Shown: piece after piece, positions 26,485 through 33,065 of the stretch
Layout: every line of letters begins with the position of its first letter
Numbering within the stretch: the stretch's first letter is position 1
IMG/VR virus record: IMGVR_UViG_3300032298_000543
Coordinates: 1 to 38,009 of that record
From: a virus
Reading direction: 5' to 3' (one strand)
DNA: 38,009 nt
The notes under the pieces: generated by a model
Database searches by the model: none
What the model saw: the letters and a program-made list of their open reading frames with translations, nothing else
Told to the model about the DNA's origin: nothing
Made by a program: the position numbers and the translations under genes

Positions 26485-26505
26485 CACCACGGAAGGGCTG
26501 TGGTG
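26485..26505. repeat. GGGCT-loop hairpin 3
   Basis: CACCAC (26485-26490) and GTGGTG (26500-26505) around GGAAGGGCT, identical to the loop of hairpin 2 although the stems differ. The 13-mer is again ACGGAAGGGCTGT. Confidence 0.75.
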
Positions 26506-26530
26506 CCACGGTTCACACCCCAAGTGGGGG

Positions 26531-26556
26531 CCCGAGCAAAGCCGGACGGCTTCGGG
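26531..26556. repeat. bulged hairpin between GGGCT-loop hairpins 3 and 4
   Basis: CCCG, a 4-nt bulge, and AAGCC (26531-26543) pair with GGCTT and CGGG (26548-26556) around loop GGAC. Only 5 nt separate it from the outer stem of the next hairpin, so the array is nearly continuous here. Confidence 0.6.
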
Positions 26557-26561
26557 TCGTA

Positions 26562-26601
26562 AAGGGCGTGGACGAACGGTAGGGCTGTTCGTCCATCCCT
26601 T
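26562..26601. repeat. GGGCT-loop hairpin 4
   Basis: TGGACGAAC (26569-26577) and GTTCGTCCA (26587-26595) around GGTAGGGCT; an outer AAGGG/CCCTT stem extends it across a small internal loop. The 13-mer is ACGGTAGGGCTGT. It is the last large hairpin before the first early gene. Confidence 0.8.
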
Positions 26602-26682
26602 GACGACTTCCCGCCCAGCACCATGCCGTGATGAGTCCACTGCGTGAGTGGTTCTCGCAGCATTTGATGAAGGGAAAACGTG

Positions 26683-26943
26683 ATGAAGCAGGTGGTGAAC
26701 ATCCATCATTCTCGGTTCGACGTGTACATCGGTCGGCCGTCGAAGTGGGGTAACCCGTTCGTGATCGGCCGTGATGGCTCGCGTGCGGTCGTGATTGCGA
26801 AGTATGAGCGCTGGCTCGACTCGCAGCCTCAGTTGCTGGCTTGCTTGGGCGAGCTGAAGGGTCAGGTTCTCGGGTGCTACTGCGCTCCGAACTCCTGCCA
26901 TGGTGACGTCCTCGCTCGTAGGGCAGCGCAGGTGGAGTCGTGA
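26683..26943 (+). CDS. DUF4326 family protein
   Basis: 86 aa from the ATG at 26683, with AGGGA upstream; a GTG one codon earlier is possible. It matches the DUF4326 pattern I know: VNIHHSRFDVYIGRPSKWGNP, then KYERWL and LKGQVLGCYCAPNSCHGDVL, with conserved C-x-C and CHG that suggest a metal or nucleophile site. Biochemical role not established to my knowledge. It is the first early gene after the hairpin region and overlaps the next gene by 4 bp (GTGA). The recurring pairing of small DUF4326 proteins with SLOG-type proteins hints at nucleotide metabolism or sensing. Confidence 0.9.
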   Translation: MKQVVNIHHSRFDVYIGRPSKWGNPFVIGRDGSRAVVIAKYERWLDSQPQLLACLGELKGQVLGCYCAPNSCHGDVLARRAAQVES

Positions 26944-27395
26944 GCGCTGTCGAGAGCGAGTTCCGGTTGCTGGTGTGCGGCTCTCGGGGCTTGACCTTGC
27001 CCGGCGATCGGGCGTGCATCTTCAGCACTCTCGATCTCATCCTCGACAGCCTCGCTGCTGAGGGTTGCGGTGCGTTCCACATCATCGAGGGCGGCGCTCG
27101 AGGTGCAGACGCCGCAGCGGGTGACTACGCCCGCACGAACGAGCTAGGGCTGACCACCGTCCGAGCCGAGTGGGATCGCTACGGCAAGTCCGCTGGGTAT
27201 CGGCGAAACGAGGCGATGCTCAGGCTCCGGCCGTCGCTGGTGCTGGCGTTCACCGATCGACCGCTTCCCGAATCCAGGGGTACGGCGAACATGGTTTCTC
27301 TGGCCCGCTCTGCCGGAGTCCACACGAACGTCTACGTCCTTCGTGGCGCAGCGCTGCACGTCCCGTATCAGAACGACTTGCTGCCTCCGTTCTGA
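26940..27395 (+). CDS. DUF2493 / SLOG-fold (YspA-like) protein
   Basis: 151 aa from a GTG overlapping the previous stop. Rossmann-type pattern LLVCGSRG at the N-terminus, IIEGGARGADAAAGDYA, then AEWDRYGKSAGYRRNEAML and a final beta-alpha part with SRGTANMVSLA. These are signatures of the DUF2493 branch of SLOG proteins, which are thought to bind nucleotide-derived ligands. Ligand unknown. It is followed by a strong hairpin, so it probably ends a two-gene early transcript or marks an attenuation point. Confidence 0.9.
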   Translation: MSAVESEFRLLVCGSRGLTLPGDRACIFSTLDLILDSLAAEGCGAFHIIEGGARGADAAAGDYARTNELGLTTVRAEWDRYGKSAGYRRNEAMLRLRPSLVLAFTDRPLPESRGTANMVSLARSAGVHTNVYVLRGAALHVPYQNDLLPPF

Positions 27396-27437
27396 CCTCA
27401 CTGCCCTCCACCCTCGCCGGGTGGGGGGCTTGAGGTC
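27394..27437 (+). terminator. hairpin after the DUF2493 gene
   Basis: Inner stem GCCCTCCACC (27403-27412) with GGTGGGGGGC (27420-27429) including one T:G wobble, and outer stem GACCTC/GAGGTC. No U tract. The wobble pairs as U:G in plus-strand RNA (as A:C in minus), consistent with rightward transcription. Confidence 0.7.
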
Positions 27438-27478
27438 GTGACTCCGGTCTGGAGTCCACTCACGAAAGGTTCACCATC

Positions 27479-27703
27479 ATGCAGCACACGCCCGACATCG
27501 ACCGTTCCATCCTGGCCGCTTTCGGCCTCATCGGTGACGACGATGTTGTCTCTGATGTTTCTCCTTCTCCTCTTCCTCTCGGCTCTGTCCGGGTCGCAGA
27601 GGTGGACATCACGATCCCTGTCCTGGGTCGGCCTCGCACCGTCACGGTCACTCGGATCGTCTCGACGCTGCCTCCTGCTGGCAGCACCACCAGGTACCAC
27701 TGA
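27479..27703 (+). CDS. hypothetical 74-aa protein
   Basis: Starts MQHTPDIDRSILAAFGLIGDDD. An acidic N-terminal half is followed by a beta hairpin (VAEVDITIPVLGRPRTVTVTRIVSTLP). GAAAGG lies upstream and hairpins flank the gene on both sides. Its size and composition suggest a small accessory protein; function unknown. Confidence 0.65.
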   Translation: MQHTPDIDRSILAAFGLIGDDDVVSDVSPSPLPLGSVRVAEVDITIPVLGRPRTVTVTRIVSTLPPAGSTTRYH

Positions 27704-27714
27704 GTCCCGCGCTC

Positions 27715-27744
27715 CCCGCACCAGCCTCTCCCGGTTGGTGCGGG
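27715..27744 (+). terminator. 9-bp hairpin in the gap before the 276-aa gene
   Basis: CCCGCACCA (27715-27723) with TGGTGCGGG (27736-27744), 12-nt loop; an outer GAGTC/GACTC pair can extend it. It follows the 74-aa gene by 11 nt. Confidence 0.65.
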
Positions 27745-27801
27745 TTGCCCCCGACTCGGGGAAACCAACCGCAATCTCATCCCACAGAAGGAGTTGCCAC
27801 C

Positions 27802-28632
27802 ATGGCATCGAAGTCCAACCCCAACCCGCTCGACGAGATCGTCGAGTCCATCCCCGGTTCGTACGCAGAGGCGGACAACCTGGTCGCCGCTGCGGGCGCA
27901 GCAGGCATGGTCCCTCCGGGCCTCGTCGGAGGCGAGATCGACCAGTACATGCGAGCGTCAGAGATCGTCGCCCGCTTCCTCGCCGAGTGGCAGTCGCCGA
28001 AGCTGGCGTACCCGGTCAGCCAGTCCGACGAGGAGGTCGGCGTCGGGACCATGGCCGCCGCGTACAAGAAGGCGATGGGCTGCTCGGACACTCTCGCCAT
28101 CGAGGAGACGGTCCGCACCATCACCAGCTGGGTCCACGGCGTCACGGCTTCGGGCGCTCTCAAGCGCCAGCAGGCCAAGATCGTCGCAGCCAGCGAGGCG
28201 TACGACACGACCAGCGTCCGCCTCTGGGTCGTCGAGATGCCCCCGTCGCAGCTCACCAAGGACGGCAAGACCCACGCCGTCATCGCACTGTGGCCGACCC
28301 GCACCTACACCACCCCCGACCGCAAGACCGGCGAGATCCGCACGTTCGTGGACGAGGGCCGGTGCGACCCCGAGCGCACCCGGGGCAAGAAGATCCCCAA
28401 CCAGTTGAAGGTGTGGGGCGGCAACGGCGGCATCGTCCGCATGCTCACCAAGGCCGAGGCAGACAAGCTCGCCCTCGACTGGACGTGGGACAGCGACGAG
28501 GCGGACCGCACCGCCACGGCGATCAGCACCTGCCGCACGCTGGAGCGCCTCAGCCTCCGCCGTGACCTCGCCGGTCCGCTGCCGGAGCGTGAGCCGGTCG
28601 GTGACATCGACCCGTACTCCAGCCCCTTCTGA
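27802..28632 (+). CDS. 276-aa early protein of unknown function with PF tail
   Basis: The start at 27802 follows AAGGAG by 8 nt; an upstream in-frame ATG would enter the hairpin. Helical N-terminus (about 25-120), a mixed region with WVVEMPPSQL and VIALWPTRTYTTPDRKTGE, and a helical C-terminus with TCRTLERLSLRRDL, ending DIDPYSSPF. The acidic, PF-ending tail resembles single-strand DNA-binding protein tips. It is one of the larger early proteins and precedes the replication genes, so a DNA role is plausible. I do not recognise the fold. Confidence 0.8.
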   Translation: MASKSNPNPLDEIVESIPGSYAEADNLVAAAGAAGMVPPGLVGGEIDQYMRASEIVARFLAEWQSPKLAYPVSQSDEEVGVGTMAAAYKKAMGCSDTLAIEETVRTITSWVHGVTASGALKRQQAKIVAASEAYDTTSVRLWVVEMPPSQLTKDGKTHAVIALWPTRTYTTPDRKTGEIRTFVDEGRCDPERTRGKKIPNQLKVWGGNGGIVRMLTKAEADKLALDWTWDSDEADRTATAISTCRTLERLSLRRDLAGPLPEREPVGDIDPYSSPF

Positions 28633-28651
28633 GCTTCGGCTCTCCCCGGTC

Positions 28652-28799
28652 CAAGCCGGAGCCTCGGTTGCCTCGAGCAGCCGGCGCTCCGGCTTGTGCC
28701 GCGACCACCAGTCGGAGCGAGCAAGCTCGCACCATCCTCCCTCCCTCTCCCCTTTGGGGAGAGGGAGAGAGAAGGTCAAGGGCAGTCCACGGAATCCGT
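28652..28799 (+). terminator. cluster of hairpins, including a 12-bp terminator-like stem
   Basis: In the 207-bp gap: CAAGCCGGAG (28652-28661) with 28687-28696; GCGAGC-AA-GCTCGC (28717-28730); a 12-bp stem 28741-28752 with 28756-28767 and loop TTT; and a palindrome ACGGA-A-TCCGT (28789-28799). The 12-bp stem is the best terminator; the last palindrome could be an operator or part of a promoter for the next unit. Confidence 0.7.
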
Positions 28800-28839
28800 A
28801 GGGACATGACCCATGACGCCAACTCACCAAGGAGACACC

Positions 28840-29163
28840 ATGCCCATCGCCATCTTCCGTCTCGGCACCATGCGCGACACGCCGATCGAGTTCGCCATCC
28901 AGATCGACACCGTCGATCAGAACATCAACGCGCTCGTCGATGACCTGTTCGTCGCCGCCAACCGCATCCGTTGGGTCGACGAGGACATCGACGCTCTTCC
29001 TCATGCTCATCAGAAGCGTGTTCGTCGACTCATCGAACAGTTCCAGGCTCCGTCGATGAGCGTCGGTGACTCCATCGACATCACCATCGACGGTGGTCTG
29101 CGCAAGCGTCGCTTCGAGTGCGCGCCTGTTGGCTGGATCATCACCGACATGCCCAACGACTGA
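28840..29163 (+). CDS. hypothetical 107-aa protein
   Basis: Starts MPIAIFRLGTMRDTPIEF, with AAGGAG 6 nt ahead. Alpha/beta, with a helix VDDLFVAANRIRWVDEDID and a C-terminal beta part DSIDITIDGGLRKRRFECAP. No recognised motif. It opens a run of small, closely spaced early genes. Confidence 0.7.
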   Translation: MPIAIFRLGTMRDTPIEFAIQIDTVDQNINALVDDLFVAANRIRWVDEDIDALPHAHQKRVRRLIEQFQAPSMSVGDSIDITIDGGLRKRRFECAPVGWIITDMPND

Positions 29164-29188
29164 CCCATCTCACCCACAAGGAGATCCC

Positions 29189-29515
29189 ATGTCCATCCCG
29201 TCCCCCGGCGAGCTCGACTTCCGCAACGTCGCCCGTCTGACCGATCAGCTGCTCGGCTTGCACATCGTCGCTGCTCGTCCGTTCCTCGACATGATCGTCG
29301 TCAACTCGACCAGCGCCACCCTCGTCGTCGTCAGTGACATCAACGAGATCGAGCAAGCCACCCTCGTCGATCTCTGTGTCGACCTGCAGGCCAAGGCCGG
29401 GGAAATGGGCGTGCTCGCCTGCCTCTGGCAAAAGATCACCAACGAGGTCATGTCCATCCACACATGGATCGGCGTCGAGCCGACCGTCGTCCACACCCAG
29501 GAGGTTCCCCTGTGA
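29189..29515 (+). CDS. hypothetical 108-aa protein
   Basis: Starts MSIPSPGELDFRNVARLTDQ with AAGGAG upstream. Acidic, with a Val/Ile-rich beta pair (MIVVNSTSATLVVVSDI) and a helical C-terminal half. Its stop overlaps the next GTG (GTGA). Function unknown. Confidence 0.7.
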   Translation: MSIPSPGELDFRNVARLTDQLLGLHIVAARPFLDMIVVNSTSATLVVVSDINEIEQATLVDLCVDLQAKAGEMGVLACLWQKITNEVMSIHTWIGVEPTVVHTQEVPL

Positions 29516-30225
29516 ACAACACCGTCCGTCCCGTCCGATCCGATGCTCTCGTTGTCAGCACTGCCGAGTGGGTGGAGTACACCACCCGGTTGGAGCAGTG
29601 GTGCGACAACATCGAGCAGCTGCACGCCAACCAGGGTGCCAACATCGCCGGCTACCAGAAGGACGTGCAGAACCTGCGCATCCAGGCCGACAACGTGACC
29701 GAGGGTCTGATCGAGGCGAACCGCACCATCGCTGAGCTGCGCGCCATGAACGAGACGCAGATGACCCGCATCAACGAAGTCGTCGAGCGGTCGGCCAACA
29801 AGGAGGTCACCATTGGCGCCTTGCAGGCCGAGGTCGAACAGCACAAGCTCGACGTCCTCGCATGGCAGGCCGACCTCGCCATCATCCGTGAGGAGCTGCA
29901 GTCCGAGGCCGAGCACCGTGACTGGTGCAGTGAGTACCGCGACTTCACTGATCGGGTCAACGCCCGTCTCACCGTCGCTCTCATCGGTCCCGAACTACAC
30001 ACGTTCAACGTGGTCCACACGTACACCGTCGAAGTGACTGGTTCGGTCCAGGCCAAGGACCGGGATGATGCCAACCGGCTGGCACGCGCCCAGTACAACG
30101 GCATCATCGAGTCGGCCATCTTCTCGCTGCCCGATGACAGCGAGGATGCGCTCGACCCCGATCGTGGCGAACTGTTCAACGTGAGCTGGTCGCACGACCG
30201 CTCCGAAGCACTGGAGAACTCATGA
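29512..30225 (+). CDS. coiled-coil protein (237 aa)
   Basis: GTG start overlapping the previous stop, GGAGG 7 nt ahead. Residues about 30-150 are a long coiled coil (heptad-rich, with Trp near the start), followed by a beta domain (HTFNVVHTYTVEVTGSVQAKDR) and an acidic C-terminus. No enzyme motif. It could be a structural or scaffold-type early protein. The stop overlaps the next ATG (ATGA). Confidence 0.75.
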   Translation: MNNTVRPVRSDALVVSTAEWVEYTTRLEQWCDNIEQLHANQGANIAGYQKDVQNLRIQADNVTEGLIEANRTIAELRAMNETQMTRINEVVERSANKEVTIGALQAEVEQHKLDVLAWQADLAIIREELQSEAEHRDWCSEYRDFTDRVNARLTVALIGPELHTFNVVHTYTVEVTGSVQAKDRDDANRLARAQYNGIIESAIFSLPDDSEDALDPDRGELFNVSWSHDRSEALENS

Positions 30226-30794
30226 CCACCCAACTCACCGCCGAACACATCGAGCGCATCATCGAACTGCGTGACCACCTCATCGAGATGGGCCCCGACC
30301 GTTTCGACATGAACGACTGGTTCATCAAGGCCGACACCACCCGGGTGCATGACACGATGGACTGGTTCGATCTGACCGGCCACATCGACAAGGCCCGAGA
30401 CATCATCAACCACAACAGCTGCGGCACCGCTGCCTGTCTCGCCGGCCACGCCGCGATCCTGTGGGGTGACGAGTTCGGACACAACACCACCACTGCCCAC
30501 GTCGCCCGTTGGCTGGGCATGGACATCGGAGTCGAGCCATGGCAGTGCAAGACGTGGTTCGCCACGCAGGGCTGGCCCGACTTCGCTCGCATCCCCTGGC
30601 TGAACCGCCAGCTCGACCTGTCCACGCTCGACTACGACCCCGAGCACGAGCTGGAGCAGTCGTTCATCCGGCGTGGCATCGAGCATCACATCGTGCTCGA
30701 TGTGATGGATGACCTGATCCATGGTCGTCGTCTCCACTGGTACGACGACGACACCTCCGCAGCCGACATCGCCGACAGACAGGATGCCCAGTGA
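30222..30794 (+). CDS. 190-aa protein with CGTxxC motif
   Basis: Starts MTTQLTAEHIERIIELRDHL. The segment around C67 reads SCGTAACLAGHA; I know CGTxxC-x-x-G from several uncharacterised phage and bacterial families. Many His, Asp and Trp residues follow, so metal binding is possible, but no named site is evident. ATGA overlap with the previous gene. Confidence 0.75.
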   Translation: MTTQLTAEHIERIIELRDHLIEMGPDRFDMNDWFIKADTTRVHDTMDWFDLTGHIDKARDIINHNSCGTAACLAGHAAILWGDEFGHNTTTAHVARWLGMDIGVEPWQCKTWFATQGWPDFARIPWLNRQLDLSTLDYDPEHELEQSFIRRGIEHHIVLDVMDDLIHGRRLHWYDDDTSAADIADRQDAQ

Positions 30795-30795
30795 C

Positions 30796-30969
30796 ATGGC
30801 CTTCATACCTTCACAGTCCCGAGCGCAGCGCCGACGAGCTCGAGGTGGTGCTGCTCCGAGCACTCGACCGAGCCGACCGTCTCGGCTACCCGACCCGGAT
30901 GCCTTCCTCGCCATCTGCGTCTGCACCATCATCGCCTTCACCATCATCGCCGTCGCGCTAGGAGCATGA
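30796..30969 (+). CDS. 57-aa one-TM protein
   Basis: Starts MAFIPSQSRAQRRRARGG; an ATG at 30784 would add four residues. A basic, Ser/Pro-rich N-terminus (about 1-35) is followed by a hydrophobic helix AFLAICVCTIIAFTIIAVALGA, so it is likely a C-tail-anchored membrane protein. Function unknown. Confidence 0.6.
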   Translation: MAFIPSQSRAQRRRARGGAAPSTRPSRPSRLPDPDAFLAICVCTIIAFTIIAVALGA

Positions 30970-30971
30970 GC

Positions 30972-31154
30972 ATGCCTGAAATCCAACACCGCAGCTACGA
31001 AGGTGGCATCCCCGGCAAATGGGAGACAGTCACCATCAGCAACAAGCTGATGGCTGCCATCGACCAAGCCATCATCGACTCCGGGTACTGCTACATCTGC
31101 GGCGCTGCCATCGACGACGGTGAGCAGGGCTGCCCAACACCGGAGGAGCACTGA
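30972..31154 (+). CDS. 60-aa protein with zinc-ribbon half-motif
   Basis: The ATG at 30972 has AGGAG 7 nt upstream; an ATG two codons earlier overlaps the previous stop and is also possible. It contains CYICGAAIDDGEQGCP, with C-x2-C and a later Cys, plus a terminal His. Such tiny putative zinc proteins are common in phage early regions. Its stop shares a base with the next ATG (TGATG). Confidence 0.6.
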   Translation: MPEIQHRSYEGGIPGKWETVTISNKLMAAIDQAIIDSGYCYICGAAIDDGEQGCPTPEEH

Positions 31155-31321
31155 TGCCCAAGACCACCTGTCCCGAGTGCGATCGCGTGTTCGACCTCGC
31201 CAACGCCGACGACGCCGACGAATGGTACGCCGGACACGACTGCGAGGTCGAGGCCGAGTACGACGACGACCTCAGCGGTGAGTTCAGCGACGTTGCGCAA
31301 GGCAGATGGGACTACGACTGA
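31154..31321 (+). CDS. 55-aa acidic protein with zinc-finger-like motif
   Basis: Starts MPKTTCPECDRVFDL. C6, C9, H28 and C30 could form a zinc site; the rest is very acidic and ends QGRWDYD. It is coupled by TGATG on both sides, which supports the reading frame. Possibly a small DNA- or RNA-mimic or a protein-binding regulator; unproven. Confidence 0.65.
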   Translation: MPKTTCPECDRVFDLANADDADEWYAGHDCEVEAEYDDDLSGEFSDVAQGRWDYD

Positions 31322-31566
31322 TGTTCCGACGCAAGAGCCAGCTCTACACCATCTGCGATGACACCATCAGCGTGCTCATCGTGCCCAGCTACGACGCCGG
31401 CCGGTTCACCACCTGGCACTGGTCGGTGGCCGACGTGGTGCACCACACCAAGGACGGCATCCCTGTCGGCGGCAAGCCGTTCGACTACGGGCCGCGCCGC
31501 ACCAAGCGTGAATGCCGCGTCGCTGCGTACAACGCAGCCCTCAAGCGGACTGACGATGCCAGCTGA
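31321..31566 (+). CDS. hypothetical 81-aa protein
   Basis: Starts MFRRKSQLYTICDDTISVLI at a TGATG junction. Beta-rich N-terminal half with Trp-His-Trp, and a basic helical tail ending in KRTDDAS. No recognised family. It overlaps the next gene by 11 bp. Confidence 0.65.
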   Translation: MFRRKSQLYTICDDTISVLIVPSYDAGRFTTWHWSVADVVHHTKDGIPVGGKPFDYGPRRTKRECRVAAYNAALKRTDDAS

Positions 31567-31786
31567 CTCGCGCTTCGTCTATCCCCGCTCCATCCAGAAC
31601 GACGTCGCTGATGCACTCGCATCGGCGCGCTCACGTGTCGGGGCTGATGACCTGTGGGTCATCGACCTCGTCACCAAGGTGCTGATCGACACCTTCTTCG
31701 AACACGATCCCGCCTTCTCCGCGTCAGCTGATGCGTGGACAACGCGAGCGAAATATCACGTCGGCACACCCCGAACAAAGGAATGA
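31556..31786 (+). CDS. hypothetical 76-aa protein
   Basis: Starts MPADSRFVYPRSIQNDVADA. All-helical, with LWVIDLVTKVLIDTFFEHD. It ends one base before the ssb ATG, so translation is probably coupled to ssb. Function unknown. Confidence 0.6.
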   Translation: MPADSRFVYPRSIQNDVADALASARSRVGADDLWVIDLVTKVLIDTFFEHDPAFSASADAWTTRAKYHVGTPRTKE

Positions 31787-31787
31787 C

Positions 31788-32234
31788 ATGGCTGACAATC
31801 AGATCATCGTCATGGGCAATTTGACCCGTGACCCAGAGCTTCGCTTCACCACCAGCGGCAAGGCAATCTGCAATCTGTCGATCGCACAGAACCGCCGCTT
31901 CATGCAGAACAACGAGTGGGTCGACGGACCGACCAACTTCTTCAACGTCACCGTGTGGGACACCATCGGTGAGAACATCGCCGCCTCGCTCGTCAAGGGC
32001 GATCGCGTCGTGGCCGTCGGTCGCCTCGACTTCCGCACGTACGAGAACAAGGACGGCGTCGAGGTTCGCACGCACGACCTCATCGCTGACGAGGTGTGCC
32101 CATCGTTGAAGTGGGCGACGTGCGAGATGTCCCGCACCCGCAAGGGTGGCGGCGACAGCCAGCCGAGCCAGCCCCGCCAGTCGTCGGGCGCGCAGCCGGC
32201 CGACCCGCAGCTCGCTGACGAGGAGCCCTTCTGA
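31788..32234 (+). CDS. ssb: single-stranded DNA-binding protein
   Basis: 148 aa. OB-fold SSB of bacterial type: MADNQIIVMGNLTRDPELRF, then NFFNVTVWDTIGENIAASLVKGDRVVAVGRL, and an acidic C-terminal tip DEEPF that in this family recruits partner enzymes. It protects single strands during phage replication and recombination. A disordered Ser/Gln/Pro linker (about 115-143) precedes the tip. AAAGGA lies just upstream. The next gene's ATG overlaps the stop (TGATG). Two other early proteins here also end in PF. Confidence 0.95.
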   Translation: MADNQIIVMGNLTRDPELRFTTSGKAICNLSIAQNRRFMQNNEWVDGPTNFFNVTVWDTIGENIAASLVKGDRVVAVGRLDFRTYENKDGVEVRTHDLIADEVCPSLKWATCEMSRTRKGGGDSQPSQPRQSSGAQPADPQLADEEPF

Positions 32235-32608
32235 TGCAGGAGCTGCTGCTCGACGCAGCGCCAGTGGTCCGTCGGATCGATGCGCTGTACGAGTCGGACA
32301 AGGCAGCAGCTCGGGCACTCGGCATCCATCGGGAGACGATCATCAGGTGGCGGCAGGGTCAGCGGCTGCGGGAACGCAACGCTGATCGTGTCGCCACCTT
32401 GCTCGGCTGCCATCCGACCGAGCTGTGGTCCGACTGGTACGAGCTGATCGATGACCACGAGCAAGCGATCATCGAGGCTCACCGCCTGGCCAACAGCACC
32501 AAGAACGCAGCGCGCAACCGCCGCCGCGCCCAAACAAGGGAGGCATCATGCCCAACGTCACCGTCAACATCCACCGTGTCGCAGACACCAAGCCCACTGC
32601 CCAGCTGA
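32234..32608 (+). CDS. HTH DNA-binding protein (124 aa)
   Basis: Starts MQELLLDAAPVVRRIDALYE. Residues about 23-55 form a helix-turn-helix (KAAARALGIHRETIIRWRQGQ), followed by a helix and the phrase LGCHPTELWSDWYELID. A basic, Ser/Thr-rich tail follows. It is likely a small regulator or replication-associated DNA-binding protein. The last 61 bp overlap the next gene in another frame, so the tail may be shaped by that overlap. Confidence 0.7.
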   Translation: MQELLLDAAPVVRRIDALYESDKAAARALGIHRETIIRWRQGQRLRERNADRVATLLGCHPTELWSDWYELIDDHEQAIIEAHRLANSTKNAARNRRRAQTREASCPTSPSTSTVSQTPSPLPS

Positions 32609-32817
32609 TCGGGCCCGACCCGGTCACCGTCTGCGTGCGGTTCGGTCCGCTGATGAACAGCATCACGTTGTTCTTCGGCAGCGTGCAGGAAGGCGTCGAC
32701 TACCTGACCGACGCGATCACCGCGCTCAAGCATGCCGAGCACACGTACCTCAACCCGCCCCTGCCGGTATTCGACGGTCACCTCGAGGCCGCCTACGACG
32801 ATCGCAACGGAGACTGA
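32548..32817 (+). CDS. hypothetical 89-aa protein
   Basis: Starts MPNVTVNIHRVADTKPTAQ with GGGAGG 5 nt ahead. Beta-rich N-terminus and a helical C-terminus with a run of acidic residues. No recognised family. Its stop shares a base with the next ATG. Confidence 0.65.
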   Translation: MPNVTVNIHRVADTKPTAQLIGPDPVTVCVRFGPLMNSITLFFGSVQEGVDYLTDAITALKHAEHTYLNPPLPVFDGHLEAAYDDRNGD

Positions 32818-33062
32818 TGGACCTCACACCTGAACGACTGGCCGAACTACTCGGTCCCGACCAGCACGTGCTCACCGTCGTCGACGTGGAGTCCATCGTC
32901 GTGTCGAGCGATCGACATGTGCCAGTGCTCATCGTCGATGTCATCCACGACGAGCTGCCCGAACCGTTCACGTTGGCGATGCGGTTCATCAACGTGCCCA
33001 TGCTCCGTCGCATGGGCGAGACAGCAGTGGCCATTGCCACGTTCATCGAACAAAAGGAGTGA
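32817..33062 (+). CDS. hypothetical 81-aa protein
   Basis: Starts MDLTPERLAELLGPDQHVLTVV at a TGATG junction. Alternating beta strands (VLTVVDVESIVVSS, VPVLIVDVIHDE) and a C-terminal helix. Function unknown. Confidence 0.65.
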   Translation: MDLTPERLAELLGPDQHVLTVVDVESIVVSSDRHVPVLIVDVIHDELPEPFTLAMRFINVPMLRRMGETAVAIATFIEQKE

Positions 33063-33065
33063 CTG

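Larger units (their letters stand above)
24830..26679. other. 1.85-kb non-coding, hairpin-rich region between the two arms; candidate long leader or large structured RNA
   Basis: No reading frame here has a convincing start, composition or family likeness. Instead there are many perfect inverted repeats on a scale of 20-70 nt: listed separately, plus smaller ones at 24863-24884, 24999-25014, 25206-25226 (6 bp, 9-nt loop), 25409-25424, 25426-25444, 25629-25641 (5 bp, 3-nt loop) and 26637-26651. Density and regularity rise from 25.97 to 26.60 kb. The region lies where a phage would keep divergent promoters and perhaps an origin. A single structured transcript reading toward the early genes would explain the hairpins and the absence of ORFs. 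Cruciform protein-binding sites in DNA are the alternative. Strand of any RNA is not decided. Confidence 0.7.

Noticed and set aside
25971-26601. CRISPR array
   Set aside because: The repeated units are short loops with different stems at irregular spacing, not identical repeats with unique spacers, and no cas genes are nearby apart from a Cas4-like nuclease of phage type.
26245-26901. 218-codon minus-strand frame across the GGGCT-loop hairpins and DUF4326
   Set aside because: It is antisense to a recognised gene at one end and reads through the hairpin array at the other, with no family likeness.
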